A stretch of DNA of 64,000 nt from Anaerovorax sp. IOR16 (GCF_017168145.1 NZ_JADQTL010000008.1:248001-312000); one strand, 5' to 3'. Shown: positions 8,444-16,294, numbered from the stretch's first letter. The notes: a model not told the origin generated them from the letters alone. Program-made: numbers and translations.

Positions 8444-8721
8444 AGACTCATTCCTCCCATCTTAGGTGAATCCACTGTTTGTTCTTCCTGTGGCTTTGAA
8501 ATCACCTTGAAACTATCTTCACCTACTACCACACCAAGGGAACGACCATTGTCCCACTTCATGTGCAGAGTTCCCATATCGTCAACTGAAGTTACTTCTC
8601 CTTGTGTACCGGGCGGTACAGGTGAATACGGATCTGACATACTAAGCAGTTCTAATCTCGTACCAACGGGATATTGCAGTTTAATTCTTTCAACTTGTGC
8701 CTGTGTCGGATATCCTCTCAT
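8440..8721 (-). CDS. DUF4314-domain protein
   Basis: 93 residues. The sequence from R-G-Y-P-T-Q-A-Q-V-E-R-I through P-V-G-T-R-L-E-L to M-K-W-D-N-G-R-S-L-G matches DUF4314, a short domain found in ICE genes and probably a small beta-barrel. I start it at ATG 8721, which has GGAGGG seven bases upstream, rather than at an ATG five codons earlier that lies inside the preceding gene. It sits between the two ArdA-like genes with four-base or shorter overlaps, so the three are co-translated. Confidence 0.75.
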   Translation of the reverse strand: MRGYPTQAQVERIKLQYPVGTRLELLSMSDPYSPVPPGTQGEVTSVDDMGTLHMKWDNGRSLGVVVGEDSFKVISKPQEEQTVDSPKMGGMSL

Positions 8722-8722
8722 T

Positions 8723-10381
8723 TTACATCCCTCCAAATTTCATATCATGATTTTGCTGTTCTATTCCCATTTCCTCAGGCGTCTGTAAACACCAGTTTTT
8801 TGCTCCCCAAAAGCTGACGTATACTTCTTTACCATTGCATTTAATCTCTCGTTGCTCAAAACCTTCGCCCCATCCATCACTCGCTTGACCCGTAATTTCG
8901 TCCTTTATTTTGACAAGCTCATTGTCATTAAGGGGAATTTTTAGTATAAGGTTGGCTACTCCCATTAGCTGACCATTTACTTCTTCTACTGAGAAATCAT
9001 ATCTTTTTACCTTTGCATTGATGCTGTCCTGTTCGCTGTAGTATTTCATCAATCCACGTTCCGTTTCTTCCGGCAAAGCATTTTTCTCAATCGCTTGCAT
9101 AATTTCATCCTTATATTCCGCCAGTTCATCAGGATAAACCTCAATTTCAAAGTCTACTTGATAAAGGTCACCATAGTTATTTTCATCATAATATGTGGTC
9201 GCACGAAGTGGCATATACAGTTTTAACTCCTGTAAGTCTTGTTTTGGAATTTCAATTCCAAGGTGCTCCGATAGAACCTGTGCAAGTTCTGAATTATAAC
9301 CGTGATAGAGAATGTATCCTTTTTCTGTAAATGCACCATTTTCGTTTGCAATTTTCTGCCGTCCATATGCCTTAAAGTCTATATATTCTTCAAGGTTTTC
9401 GTCATACTCAAAATGACCGCTGTCGCAGATAATGTACTTTCCGTATTCCTCAGCGGTATGGATATTAGGGAAGAGTTCAAACTCATACATACTGTCGAGA
9501 AGTGCTTTTAAGTCCTTTTGATCATGTGGCTTGACAAATTCCATCAGCTTTTCAAAATAGCTTTCTTCTTGTGTGCCAAGCTCTCGAAACTTACTTGCTA
9601 GGTGATTAATATCATCCATGTTTTCGCACAGTGGTTTTTCGGAAGTTATGATATCAAGCATTCTGTCTGAAAAGTGGTCACTTGTAAGGCTTAGACTGCA
9701 TTTTGAAAGAGAATCGGCATCCAATCTCAGCAAGACATATTCTATCTGCATTTGGGTACAAGGCAGATAGAGAGATTGACTATATCCGTCTTTTCCCACT
9801 TCTAACTCTGCAATTTCATCTTGCCAATGATACAGGGGAAAGTGCATTCCGTCATAAATTGTCTGTATGGGGTTTTTGTTTTGATAAAGAATTCCGTAAG
9901 GAGTAACCTTTGGAATTTGGTTTTGAGCAAGCATCTTTTCAAAATACGATTTGCCGTCAAAGCTTTGCAATTCTTCCTCACTGACCGCGCCTTCCTCTGT
10001 TAAGTACATTTTCCTGCCTACTGCATCAAGGTCGCTGAAATCGGCTACAAGGCTGTAACAGTGCGTGTTAAAGGTGATATTGATGAGTTCTGCCGTAGTT
10101 TTCGCTTTTTCTGCATATGCCACTGCATAAAATGTTTGAAGTTCATCGTTATCGAAACTGTCCAATCTTTTCATTAGGTAATCTAATTCATGAATGTTGC
10201 AAGCCTTATCTTTTAGGAGAGTAGCTAACCTTTCATCGGATACATCAACAATAGTACAGTTGGGTTCTGTGCTTGGTGCGATTTCTAAGCCAAGACAAAC
10301 TTTTTCAAAATCCTCAGCTTTCCAAGGAAACCATAAGGTTTCAGTTCTTTCATTTACAGGGTTCTTGATTGAAATTCTCAA
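8723..10381 (-). CDS. Large ArdA-like antirestriction protein
   Basis: 552 residues, strongly acidic. It repeats the layout of the 7250-8443 protein: H-E-L-D-Y-L-M-K-R-L-D plus T-A-E-L-I-N-I-T near residues 50-90 and a second unit near 255-310 (D-I-N-H-L-A-S-K-F). An extra C-terminal part of about 200 residues has no recognised domain. It is clearly a paralogue of the shorter protein, so a fused or duplicated DNA-mimic family is likely. An in-frame ATG at 10411 lacks a ribosome site and lies next to a terminator hairpin; TTG 10381, seven bases after GGAGG, is the better start. Confidence 0.55.
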   Translation of the reverse strand: MRISIKNPVNERTETLWFPWKAEDFEKVCLGLEIAPSTEPNCTIVDVSDERLATLLKDKACNIHELDYLMKRLDSFDNDELQTFYAVAYAEKAKTTAELINITFNTHCYSLVADFSDLDAVGRKMYLTEEGAVSEEELQSFDGKSYFEKMLAQNQIPKVTPYGILYQNKNPIQTIYDGMHFPLYHWQDEIAELEVGKDGYSQSLYLPCTQMQIEYVLLRLDADSLSKCSLSLTSDHFSDRMLDIITSEKPLCENMDDINHLASKFRELGTQEESYFEKLMEFVKPHDQKDLKALLDSMYEFELFPNIHTAEEYGKYIICDSGHFEYDENLEEYIDFKAYGRQKIANENGAFTEKGYILYHGYNSELAQVLSEHLGIEIPKQDLQELKLYMPLRATTYYDENNYGDLYQVDFEIEVYPDELAEYKDEIMQAIEKNALPEETERGLMKYYSEQDSINAKVKRYDFSVEEVNGQLMGVANLILKIPLNDNELVKIKDEITGQASDGWGEGFEQREIKCNGKEVYVSFWGAKNWCLQTPEEMGIEQQNHDMKFGGM

Positions 10382-10411
10382 ATTCATTCCTCCAATTCTT
10401 GTTTTTGACAT

Positions 10412-10440
10412 TAAAAATGAGCCACCTTTTAAAGTGGCTC
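10412..10440 (-). terminator. Terminator hairpin between the SLOG gene and the large ArdA-like gene
   Basis: Minus strand: GAGCCACTTT pairs with AAAGGTGGCTC, followed by ATTTTT. It lies just ahead of the downstream gene, so it may act as an attenuator. Confidence 0.65.
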
Positions 10441-10447
10441 AGATTCG

Positions 10448-10954
10448 TTAATTTTCATATAGGTTTGTAATTTGCAGATTTTTTTGTTCGGCATATTTTA
10501 CGGTATATGCTGTACCGCCTTTACTGCCGTCATAGTAGCATATCATTTTACTGCTGTGGTCCACCATGTATCGGTTTCTTTGGTTATAACAGCCTGGGCG
10601 ATAATATGTATTCAGCATTAACTCTTCATCACACTGCTCAAGGATGTCATAATACTTGTCCCGATTTGCCTCATTCCAATTTTTTGCTTGTTCTTCGAAT
10701 GGTATCACAGCAATCAGTGTAATCGCTTTTGGATCATTGGGCTTAATCACTTTTTTTCGTTTCAGTACAGTATCTGCACATAGTAAGTCGAATCCATAAC
10801 ACGCTCCGAAGTAGAATGTGTTTGCTCCATTTGCGATTGCCTCATCAATTTCTTCCCATAGTCTTACCTTAAGTTTTTCAATTTGCTCTTTGCTTTGCGG
10901 TAGCTTTTCACTCCGATGACCGCTGAAGCATAGAGCGTTTTCTTTTTTCTGCAT
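10448..10954 (-). CDS. SLOG/DUF1273-family nucleotide-binding protein
   Basis: 168 residues. Starts with A-L-C-F-S-G-H-R-S-E-K-L, the usual opening of DUF1273/YpsA-like proteins, and continues with F-Y-F-G-A-C-Y-G-F-D-L-L-C-A and D-G-S-K-G-G-T-A-Y-T-V-K-Y-A. These belong to the Rossmann-like SLOG superfamily, predicted to bind nucleotide-derived ligands; members in ICEs have no proven function. It is the first gene after a clear promoter at 10986-11014, so probably the first gene of this ICE operon. Confidence 0.8.
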   Translation of the reverse strand: MQKKENALCFSGHRSEKLPQSKEQIEKLKVRLWEEIDEAIANGANTFYFGACYGFDLLCADTVLKRKKVIKPNDPKAITLIAVIPFEEQAKNWNEANRDKYYDILEQCDEELMLNTYYRPGCYNQRNRYMVDHSSKMICYYDGSKGGTAYTVKYAEQKNLQITNLYEN

Positions 10955-10976
10955 AGTTTTATGCCTCCTTTATAAT

Positions 10977-11014
10977 ACTATATACATAGTATCTATTTAT
11001 ATGTATATAGTCAA
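10977..11014 (-). promoter_or_regulatory. Promoter covered by a 12-bp inverted repeat
   Basis: Minus strand: TTGACT (11014-11009), 17 bases, TACTAT (10991-10986). A perfect inverted repeat ACTATATACATA (10977-10988) and TATGTATATAGT (11000-11011), 11 bases apart, overlaps both boxes, as expected for a repressor site. The small XRE protein at 12606-12848 is a candidate repressor. Confidence 0.7.
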
Positions 11015-11119
11015 TACGTAATGTTGCATATAGAATAGATATAGAGAGACTAACTATTAAAAGTCAAGCTAAAAATAAGTGAAAATATAAAAACTAATTA
11101 ACCTTTTAAAATTGCACAA

Positions 11120-11145
11120 CAAAAAGAGCATTGTAACAATGCTCT
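11120..11145 (-). terminator. Terminator of the IS110 transposase gene
   Basis: Minus strand: AGAGCATTG, loop TTA, CAATGCTCT, then five T. It stands 26 bases after the transposase stop. Confidence 0.75.
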
Positions 11146-11170
11146 AAAAACAATATTAAAACAGAATAAG

Positions 11171-12346
11171 TTAAGCTGCTCTAATATATATTTGACCTGA
11201 TTTCTCAAGCTGATAAATTACTCGAACAAGTTTTTTTGCTGCATGAGAAATTGCAACATTATAGTGTTTGCCTTCTGAACGTTTCTTTGCAAGATAGGCA
11301 GCAAAAGTAGGATCCCACTTACAAACAAATTTAGCAGCATTAAAAATAGCATACCTTAAATATCTCGATCCACGTTTTTCCATCTTGGCATGAGTGGAAT
11401 AAAGCTGACCCGATTGGTAAGTTGACGGAGACAATCCGGCGAAGGCAAGGATTTTGTCAGGTGAACCAAAATTTGTAAAGTCACCTATTTCAGCAATAAT
11501 CATAGCTCCTGTAGCTAAACCGATACCTGGGATTGAAAGAATGGGTGAATTAATTTCTTCCATTATGCGTTTGATTTCCGTTTCAATTTCTTCAATTTCT
11601 CTATCAAGCTCGGCTATAGATTTTATGGTATGTTTGAGTTCTAAAGATTTTGCAGGCATGTGAGAACCTATAGAATTTCTAGCGGTTTCACGAAACAAAA
11701 TTGCCGTTTCTTTTGTAAAACGACCTCTTGAGGATTCAGAAAGTAGGTTTGTCAATTTTAATAAATGAGCATTTGATATAGCTTTCGCACTTGGGAATTC
11801 AAAAAGAAGTGCATAAATAGATACCATATGCAATGTTGCAACTAAGCCTTCAAGTTCAGGAAAGAGTATGTTTACCAGCCTTGAAATAGATTGTTTTAAT
11901 TTTGCACGTTGATTTACCTTATCAAAGCGATAGCGAGTGAGTGATTTTAATTCTTCATTATGGTATAATGTGTCTGTGTAGGACTTTAAGTTCACATCAG
12001 ACATTAACATACTTGCAATAGTGCGGGAATCAACTTTATCCGTTTTCGTCTTTCTAAGGCTTAGACTTTTTCTATAAAGATTGGTATGTAACGGATTGAT
12101 GACAAAGGTGGGAAGACCTTTATCTAGGAGATAACCCAAAATGTTGTAGGAGTAATGTCCTGTGGCTTCCAGTCCTACTTTTATTTTGCTTAAATCCTTT
12201 GTGGTAGATGAAATCTTCTGATAAAGATCAATAAATCCCTCCATGTTGTTCGTGATGGTAAATGATTTAAATAAAACTTCCCCTTCACTGTTCATAATAA
12301 AACAATCATGCTTGTCCTTTGCTACATCAATTCCTACTAAAATCAT
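11171..12346 (-). CDS. IS110-family transposase (DEDD recombinase)
   Basis: 391 residues, normal family length. The N-terminal RuvC-like DEDD domain begins L-V-G-I-D-V-A-K-D-K-H-D, with later acidic residues in V-G-L-E-A-T-G-H-Y and T-D-K-V-D-S-R. The C-terminal Transposase_20 domain has I-P-G-I-G, F-A-G-L-S-P-S-T-Y-Q-S-G (containing the family's catalytic serine region) and G-S-R-Y-L-R. These enzymes move by an RNA-guided reaction. The gene appears intact. A folded 200-base leader lies upstream, as in the IS110 subgroup with a left-end bridge RNA. Confidence 0.95.
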   Translation of the reverse strand: MILVGIDVAKDKHDCFIMNSEGEVLFKSFTITNNMEGFIDLYQKISSTTKDLSKIKVGLEATGHYSYNILGYLLDKGLPTFVINPLHTNLYRKSLSLRKTKTDKVDSRTIASMLMSDVNLKSYTDTLYHNEELKSLTRYRFDKVNQRAKLKQSISRLVNILFPELEGLVATLHMVSIYALLFEFPSAKAISNAHLLKLTNLLSESSRGRFTKETAILFRETARNSIGSHMPAKSLELKHTIKSIAELDREIEEIETEIKRIMEEINSPILSIPGIGLATGAMIIAEIGDFTNFGSPDKILAFAGLSPSTYQSGQLYSTHAKMEKRGSRYLRYAIFNAAKFVCKWDPTFAAYLAKKRSEGKHYNVAISHAAKKLVRVIYQLEKSGQIYIRAA

Positions 12347-12540
12347 ATCATTCGCTCCTTATAAAAGTATTTGATACTGTTTTTAGACCACGGTTGCTCT
12401 TTGCAATTGTAACCTCGTTCTAAATTAACCGTCATGCGGTATCTAACTAATTAACAACTGTACAAAGAGACTGTGGTTAGAGCCTCTCTAAAAACCATCA
12501 AGTGGTAGGTGATTAACACTAATCCACAGTATCTATAACA
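12347..12540 (-). ncRNA. Possible IS110 bridge RNA in the transposase leader
   Basis: The non-coding leader folds well. Bases 12387-12409 can pair with 12455-12477 in a long imperfect stem (shared cores ACCAC/GTGGT, CTCTTTG/CAAAGAG and CAATTG/CAACTG) around a 45-base internal part that holds ACCG-CGGT. A second hairpin TTAGAG/CTCTAA lies at 12478-12492. GATACTG and CAGTATC bracket the whole (about 12373 and 12527). IS110 elements are known to encode such an RNA here; which loops guide target and donor cannot be told. Confidence 0.45.
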
Positions 12541-12605
12541 GTATAGCATTTAGTCCTTGAAGAGGGACTTTAATAACTACGACTTTATTATACGAGGTGG
12601 TTAAT

Positions 12606-12848
12606 ATGAACAACAGCAACTCGATTTTTGAAATTAAGGATTATGGGAAAATTAGCTTTCATGTAAAAGAAATTATGGACAACAAAGATATGACCAGAAG
12701 CAAACTTGCTAAACTTGCAAATATCCGTTTTGAAGTAGCTGACAAATGGTACAACGGAAACATTGAGCGTATGGATATTGATGTCCTCACTCGCATCTGC
12801 TTTGTTTTGGATTGCAAGATTTCCGATTTGATGACATATGAAAAGTAA
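12606..12848 (+). CDS. Small XRE-family (Cro/CI-type) regulator
   Basis: 80 residues. A compact helix-turn-helix: I-S-F-H-V-K-E-I-M-D-N-K-D-M-T-R then L-A-K-L-A-N-I-R-F, ending C-K-I-S-D-L-M-T-Y-E-K, the short YozG-like form without an effector domain. I use ATG 12606 because GAGGTGG ends five bases before it; a GTG three codons earlier lies within that site. It is the only plus-strand gene in the ICE part and could bind the dyad at 10977-11011. Confidence 0.85.
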   Translation: MNNSNSIFEIKDYGKISFHVKEIMDNKDMTRSKLAKLANIRFEVADKWYNGNIERMDIDVLTRICFVLDCKISDLMTYEK

Positions 12849-12861
12849 ATCTCGCCGATAC

Positions 12862-12887
12862 AGAGTCTGTTTTTACAGGCTCTTTTT
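12862..12887 (+). terminator. Terminator of the small XRE gene
   Basis: AGAGTCTGT and ACAGGCTCT pair around TTTT, followed by TTTT. It lies 14 bases after the stop codon and meets the end of the opposing gene. Confidence 0.7.
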
Positions 12888-13575
12888 ATTTGCAGATACC
12901 CAATATCTCTGTTCCATACTTGGTAAGGAGTATAGCATGAATGATAGCTTGAAAGGTTTTCTCATCAATTAGGCTTTCATCCGCAATTTCATTCAGTTTA
13001 ATATACTCTTTCCCTGTAGATATTGTCTTTGCGGTTTGGTAGACAGCGTATCTGTTGGTATCAATTCCTTTTAAATGAACAGATTTAAAATCAACCTTAG
13101 TTAAATAAACATGTGAGGAAGACCATTCCCATAGTTCATGGTCAGCTGTAAGCAAAAACAGAGTGGCAAGAAATTGATAATCAATTTTCTTTACCACTCT
13201 GTTTTTTATTTTGATAATACTTTCAAATCGCTGTCGGTGACTGCTGTCGCAAAAGAAATCGCCATTAAACTCTGAAACCAATTGACTCAATCTTTTTTTG
13301 AGATTATATTCTTTGAAATCCTTAAAGGTACTTTTTACTATGTTTTCATAACATACTGCGTTAGCTTTTAATCTTTCGGATAAGACTAAGCACTTACTTT
13401 CATCATTCCTGCATTTGGGGTATTCAGTACAAAACCGACAGGTAACATCTTCTTCGGTAAATGGAAAGCCTTTTAATACAATCAATCCTTTCCCTCTCTT
13501 AGTAAAGTTGGGCACAAGCATCATCATCTGCTCAAACTCCTGTAACCTTGTGCCGTACATAAATAATTTTGACAT
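12886..13575 (-). CDS. Unknown Cys-rich protein of the ICE
   Basis: 229 residues; family not recognised. Near residues 35-60 four cysteines (C-R-F-C-T-E-Y-P-K-C ... K-C) could hold a metal ion. The C-terminal half is helical, with T-F-Q-A-I-I-H-A-I-L near the end. ATG 13575 is preceded by GAAAGGAAAG; longer in-frame starts run into the upstream terminator. The coding sequence contains a near-perfect 24-bp stem-loop at 13154-13206. It lies between terminators, so probably a single-gene transcript. Confidence 0.6.
   Translation of the reverse strand: MSKLFMYGTRLQEFEQMMMLVPNFTKRGKGLIVLKGFPFTEEDVTCRFCTEYPKCRNDESKCLVLSERLKANAVCYENIVKSTFKDFKEYNLKKRLSQLVSEFNGDFFCDSSHRQRFESIIKIKNRVVKKIDYQFLATLFLLTADHELWEWSSSHVYLTKVDFKSVHLKGIDTNRYAVYQTAKTISTGKEYIKLNEIADESLIDEKTFQAIIHAILLTKYGTEILGICK
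13154..13206. repeat. Near-perfect 24-bp stem-loop inside a coding region
   Basis: AAAAACAGAGTGG (13154-13166) pairs with CCACTCTGTTTTT (13194-13206), and inside it AAGAAATTGAT (13168-13178) pairs with ATCAATTTTCTT (13180-13191) with one bulged T. The A and T runs make it look like a two-way terminator. Confidence 0.8.
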
Positions 13576-13606
13576 TGTAATCTTTCCTTTCTTTTTGTTT
13601 TTGAAC

Positions 13607-13660
13607 ATAAAAAATAGGCTAAGTCTGTAGGTCTTAAGTTGACCTAAGGCTTAGCCTATT
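13607..13660 (-). terminator. Terminator after the HNH endonuclease gene
   Basis: Minus strand: AATAGGCTAAG and CTTAGCCTATT pair, with inner TAGGTC/GACCTA, followed by T-rich DNA. Confidence 0.8.
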
Positions 13661-13688
13661 AATAAAGACTCTATTTTATTAATATGTA

Positions 13689-14468
13689 TTATTTGTTATT
13701 TGACGGAATCCAACCTTTTTTATAATTAGCAGAATGGATTTTAATCCCCTTACCAAGTATCATGTATATTTCGCCATTTCTTTCTATAAAACATCTATTG
13801 CCATTATTAATTTCTTCTATTTCTTGTTCCGTAAAACTAATATTAGGAGGAATTTCATACTTAAAATCAATACATTTTAACTTTTTAATATCTATTTTTT
13901 TATATAAATTATAGTCTAATAATATTTGTTCTGCATCATTTATTACTAATCTATAATCACAATCATATAAAAGAAATATTTCATTGACTGGACACATTTT
14001 TTTATTCTCTTCATCAATTAAATAGACAGGATCATTGCACCCTATAGATATTTGGTATAGATTAGTTGTAAAATCTTTAAACATATTTATAGCAATATGA
14101 TTTCTCATTTGATTTGCTTCAACATCAAAAGTTTGCCCTTTTGCAACATTATGGCGTGAAGTAAGAAACTCTAAATTAGATATTCTACAATCAAAGCCAT
14201 CGTTATTCATATGGTCAACAATCCAACCTCTTTTAGTCATTTCTTGAAAAATTTCTTCCCCATACCATTTTTTCATAATGTATCTATGTAACAAGCCAAA
14301 TTTATTATTTTTTAGGTATCCATTACTATTTATCCAAGTAACCCCTGTAAGCTCTTCATAATAATCCTGGCGATAAGTTGTAAATCCAAGTTTGTCCCAT
14401 TCCTCCCCTAAAATATGAATATCATCATTACATATCTCAAACTTGTTTTTACTCGACAATATAGTCAT
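13689..14468 (-). CDS. HNH endonuclease, homing-type
   Basis: 259 residues. The HNH_3-like core lies near residues 75-110: V-D-H-M-N-N-D-G-F-D-C-R-I-S-N-L-E-F then T-S-R-H-N-V-A-K-G, giving the His, Asn and His of the metal site. Such enzymes nick or cut DNA and often act as homing endonucleases next to insertion sites. AAGGGAG directly touches ATG 14468, so TTG 14459 (nine bases after it) is a serious alternative start. It is the last gene of the mobile block before rlmD. Low-GC, Asn/Ile-rich codon use sets it apart from rlmD. Confidence 0.8.
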   Translation of the reverse strand: MTILSSKNKFEICNDDIHILGEEWDKLGFTTYRQDYYEELTGVTWINSNGYLKNNKFGLLHRYIMKKWYGEEIFQEMTKRGWIVDHMNNDGFDCRISNLEFLTSRHNVAKGQTFDVEANQMRNHIAINMFKDFTTNLYQISIGCNDPVYLIDEENKKMCPVNEIFLLYDCDYRLVINDAEQILLDYNLYKKIDIKKLKCIDFKYEIPPNISFTEQEIEEINNGNRCFIERNGEIYMILGKGIKIHSANYKKGWIPSNNK

Positions 14469-14540
14469 CTCCCTTCACTTAAAGATATGTTTATATGCTT
14501 TTTAGTTTCTTTAACCTCATGTCATCTATATTTTCCCCAA

Positions 14541-14618
14541 TTTTCAAGGCTCAAAAACGGCACTTTTTTGCCCATTTTCAAGCCTCAAAATCGCTCCAAA
14601 ACCACAACATGTTGTGGT
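14541..14618. other. Possible ICE attachment region: direct repeats and 18-bp palindrome
   Basis: TTTTCAAGGCTCAAAA (14541-14556) is repeated with one change at 14575-14590. A perfect palindrome ACCACAACATGTTGTGGT spans 14601-14618, seven bases before the rlmD stop. Short repeats like these often bind ICE integrases or excision factors. Function is inferred from position only. Confidence 0.4.
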
Positions 14619-14624
14619 CAAAGT

Positions 14625-16064
14625 TTACTTTTTGCCCTCCGAACCACATTTCGTCATCATTATTATCGTTTCAACGTGCCCTGTCGAAGGGAACATGTCC
14701 ACAGGCTGCACTTCCTTTACGGAATACCCGCCTTCGCCCAACACCTTAATATCTCGTGCAAGGGTTGCCGGATCACATGACACATAAACAATACGCTTTG
14801 GATCTACTTTAAGCACTGCTTCCAAAAGCTCAGCATGGCAGCCAACTCTCGGCGGGTCCAAAATGACCACATCTGCCTTTACATCTTTTAATCGTTTCGG
14901 CAAAACTTCTTCACTCTTCCCACAGATGTATTCCGCATTTACAATTCCATTGATGACTGCATTACGATTCGCATCAATCACAGCAGCCTTTTCACTCTCA
15001 ATACCGATAATTCGTTTAGCCTTAGACGCACAATATAAACCAATGGTACCCACACCACAATACAAATCAAGCACCGTTTCTTCTCCGGTTAAAGCTGCAA
15101 ATTCAACAACCTTATCATAAAGTACCTTCATCTGTACCGGATTCACCTGATAAAAAGACTTCGGAGATATTTCAAAAACCAAATCCCCTACCTGATCTGT
15201 AATTGTTGGTTTTCCTGCAAGCGTAACACACTCTTTCCCTAAAATTTGAGATCCTTTATTTTTATTTATATTTAAAACAACACTCTCCAAATACCATCGC
15301 GGTTCTCCGCTTTCATTCAAAGGCAAAGCATTAATTGCTTCATCCATTAATTCAATGAGACGTTCTTCCTTTTTTAAATGGCTTCCATTTACAACCAGAA
15401 TCGCCATAACTTCACCCGTAGCAAATGCTGATTTTACAATCAAATGACGCAAAAGTCCCATACCGTTTTTCGGGTCATAGACGCTGACGGTCTGCTCCTC
15501 CACATACTTTTTAACTGCAGCGGCAAGAGCTTCTGCAGGCTCTGCCTGAATCATACAATGCTCACAATGTACAACATCGTGTGTCTTTGGCTTATAAAAT
15601 CCAATGCTGCACGGTTTATTGTTTCTCAATTTTCCTTCATGGTTTTTTACCAATCTTCCCGCTTGAATCGGAAACTGTGCTTTGTTTCGATAGCGGTAAG
15701 GCTCATTCATTCCCAAGGTTGGCTTTACTTCTACATCTGTAACTCCTCCGATTCTCTGCAAACGATCAGAAACCCACTTTTGCTTTAATGATAACTGGCC
15801 TTCATAATCCATACTTTGGAACGTACATCCTCCACACTCTTCAGCATAAGAGCACTGGGGCAAAATACGATGCTCGGATTTTTGTATCAGTGATAAAACC
15901 TTACCTCTTGCAAAGCTTTTCTTTACCTGTGTAATCTCAACCTCTGCCAAATCACCTACAATCGCACCCTCAACAAAAACGGCCATGCCATCTACTTTGC
16001 CGATGCCTTCGCCTTCCATTCCCATATCGATAATCTCTATTTTGTATACTTCACCTAATTTCAA
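14625..16064 (-). CDS. rlmD: 23S rRNA (uracil-C5)-methyltransferase, RlmD/RlmCD type
   Basis: 479 residues. Adds a methyl group from AdoMet to a uracil of 23S rRNA. It has an N-terminal TRAM domain (M-G-M-E-G-E-G-I), a 4Fe-4S cysteine cluster (C-S-Y-A-E-E-C-G-G-C plus C-E-H-C), the AdoMet site L-D-L-Y-C-G-V-G-T-I-G, D-P-P-R-V-G-C and the nucleophile region Y-V-S-C-D-P-A-T. TTG 16064 is the likely start, six bases after AAGGAAG. Which uracil is modified is not readable. The 3' end (H-V-E-T-I) is a known ICE target, and mobile genes lie just beyond. Confidence 0.9.
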   Translation of the reverse strand: MKLGEVYKIEIIDMGMEGEGIGKVDGMAVFVEGAIVGDLAEVEITQVKKSFARGKVLSLIQKSEHRILPQCSYAEECGGCTFQSMDYEGQLSLKQKWVSDRLQRIGGVTDVEVKPTLGMNEPYRYRNKAQFPIQAGRLVKNHEGKLRNNKPCSIGFYKPKTHDVVHCEHCMIQAEPAEALAAAVKKYVEEQTVSVYDPKNGMGLLRHLIVKSAFATGEVMAILVVNGSHLKKEERLIELMDEAINALPLNESGEPRWYLESVVLNINKNKGSQILGKECVTLAGKPTITDQVGDLVFEISPKSFYQVNPVQMKVLYDKVVEFAALTGEETVLDLYCGVGTIGLYCASKAKRIIGIESEKAAVIDANRNAVINGIVNAEYICGKSEEVLPKRLKDVKADVVILDPPRVGCHAELLEAVLKVDPKRIVYVSCDPATLARDIKVLGEGGYSVKEVQPVDMFPSTGHVETIIMMTKCGSEGKK

Positions 16065-16180
16065 ATTTTTCTTCCTTTCAAGCAAAACTAAATTAAAAAC
16101 AATTTAAATGATAATTACTATTTATTTTTATTAAATCGTTTATTTGTAATGCATTATATAGTATTATTTTTCTTTTTACC

Positions 16181-16250
16181 AAGTATACCATAATCGTAGA
16201 ATTCTGTCGCCTGTTTAAGCTTTAACCATATAAGCTATTTTGGTATACTT
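16181..16250. repeat. 10-bp inverted repeat in the rlmD upstream region
   Basis: AAGTATACCA (16181-16190) and TGGTATACTT (16241-16250) are perfect inverted copies enclosing 50 bases. Possibly a regulatory pair; no known motif. Confidence 0.4.
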
Positions 16251-16256
16251 AAATTG

Positions 16257-16294
16257 TTAAAAAGCCGCTACACCAATAGAAAGGCGCAGCGGCT
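16257..16294 (-). terminator. Terminator of the DUF4173 gene
   Basis: Minus strand: AGCCGCTGCGCC pairs with GGTGTAGCGGCT (G-U pairs allowed), then TTTTT; seven bases after the stop codon. Confidence 0.8.

Larger units (their letters stand above)
11115..12545 (-). mobile_element. IS110-type insertion sequence (ends approximate)
   Basis: It consists of the transposase gene, its terminator and the structured upstream leader. IS110 elements lack long terminal repeats, so I cannot fix the ends from one copy; the range given is a guess around the visible parts. Confidence 0.5.
1..14620. mobile_element. Terminal part of an integrative conjugative element (ICE)
   Basis: About 14.6 kb of tightly packed minus-strand genes carry families that travel together in clostridial conjugative elements: DUF6133/Maff2 peptide, SpoVG-like, YodL, DUF3849, Dam-type methylase, antirepressor, ArdA-like antirestriction proteins, DUF4314 and SLOG/DUF1273. 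The block ends at the 3' end of an rlmD-type rRNA methyltransferase gene, a known ICE insertion site. No relaxase, VirD4/VirB4 or integrase gene lies in the window, so the transfer module and the other end must lie to the left of base 1. The exact right boundary is inferred, not proven. Confidence 0.7.

Noticed and set aside
13689-14468. HNH gene as part of a defence system
   Set aside because: No NTPase, methylase or other defence partner adjoins it; its place at the element end suits a homing or mobility role better.
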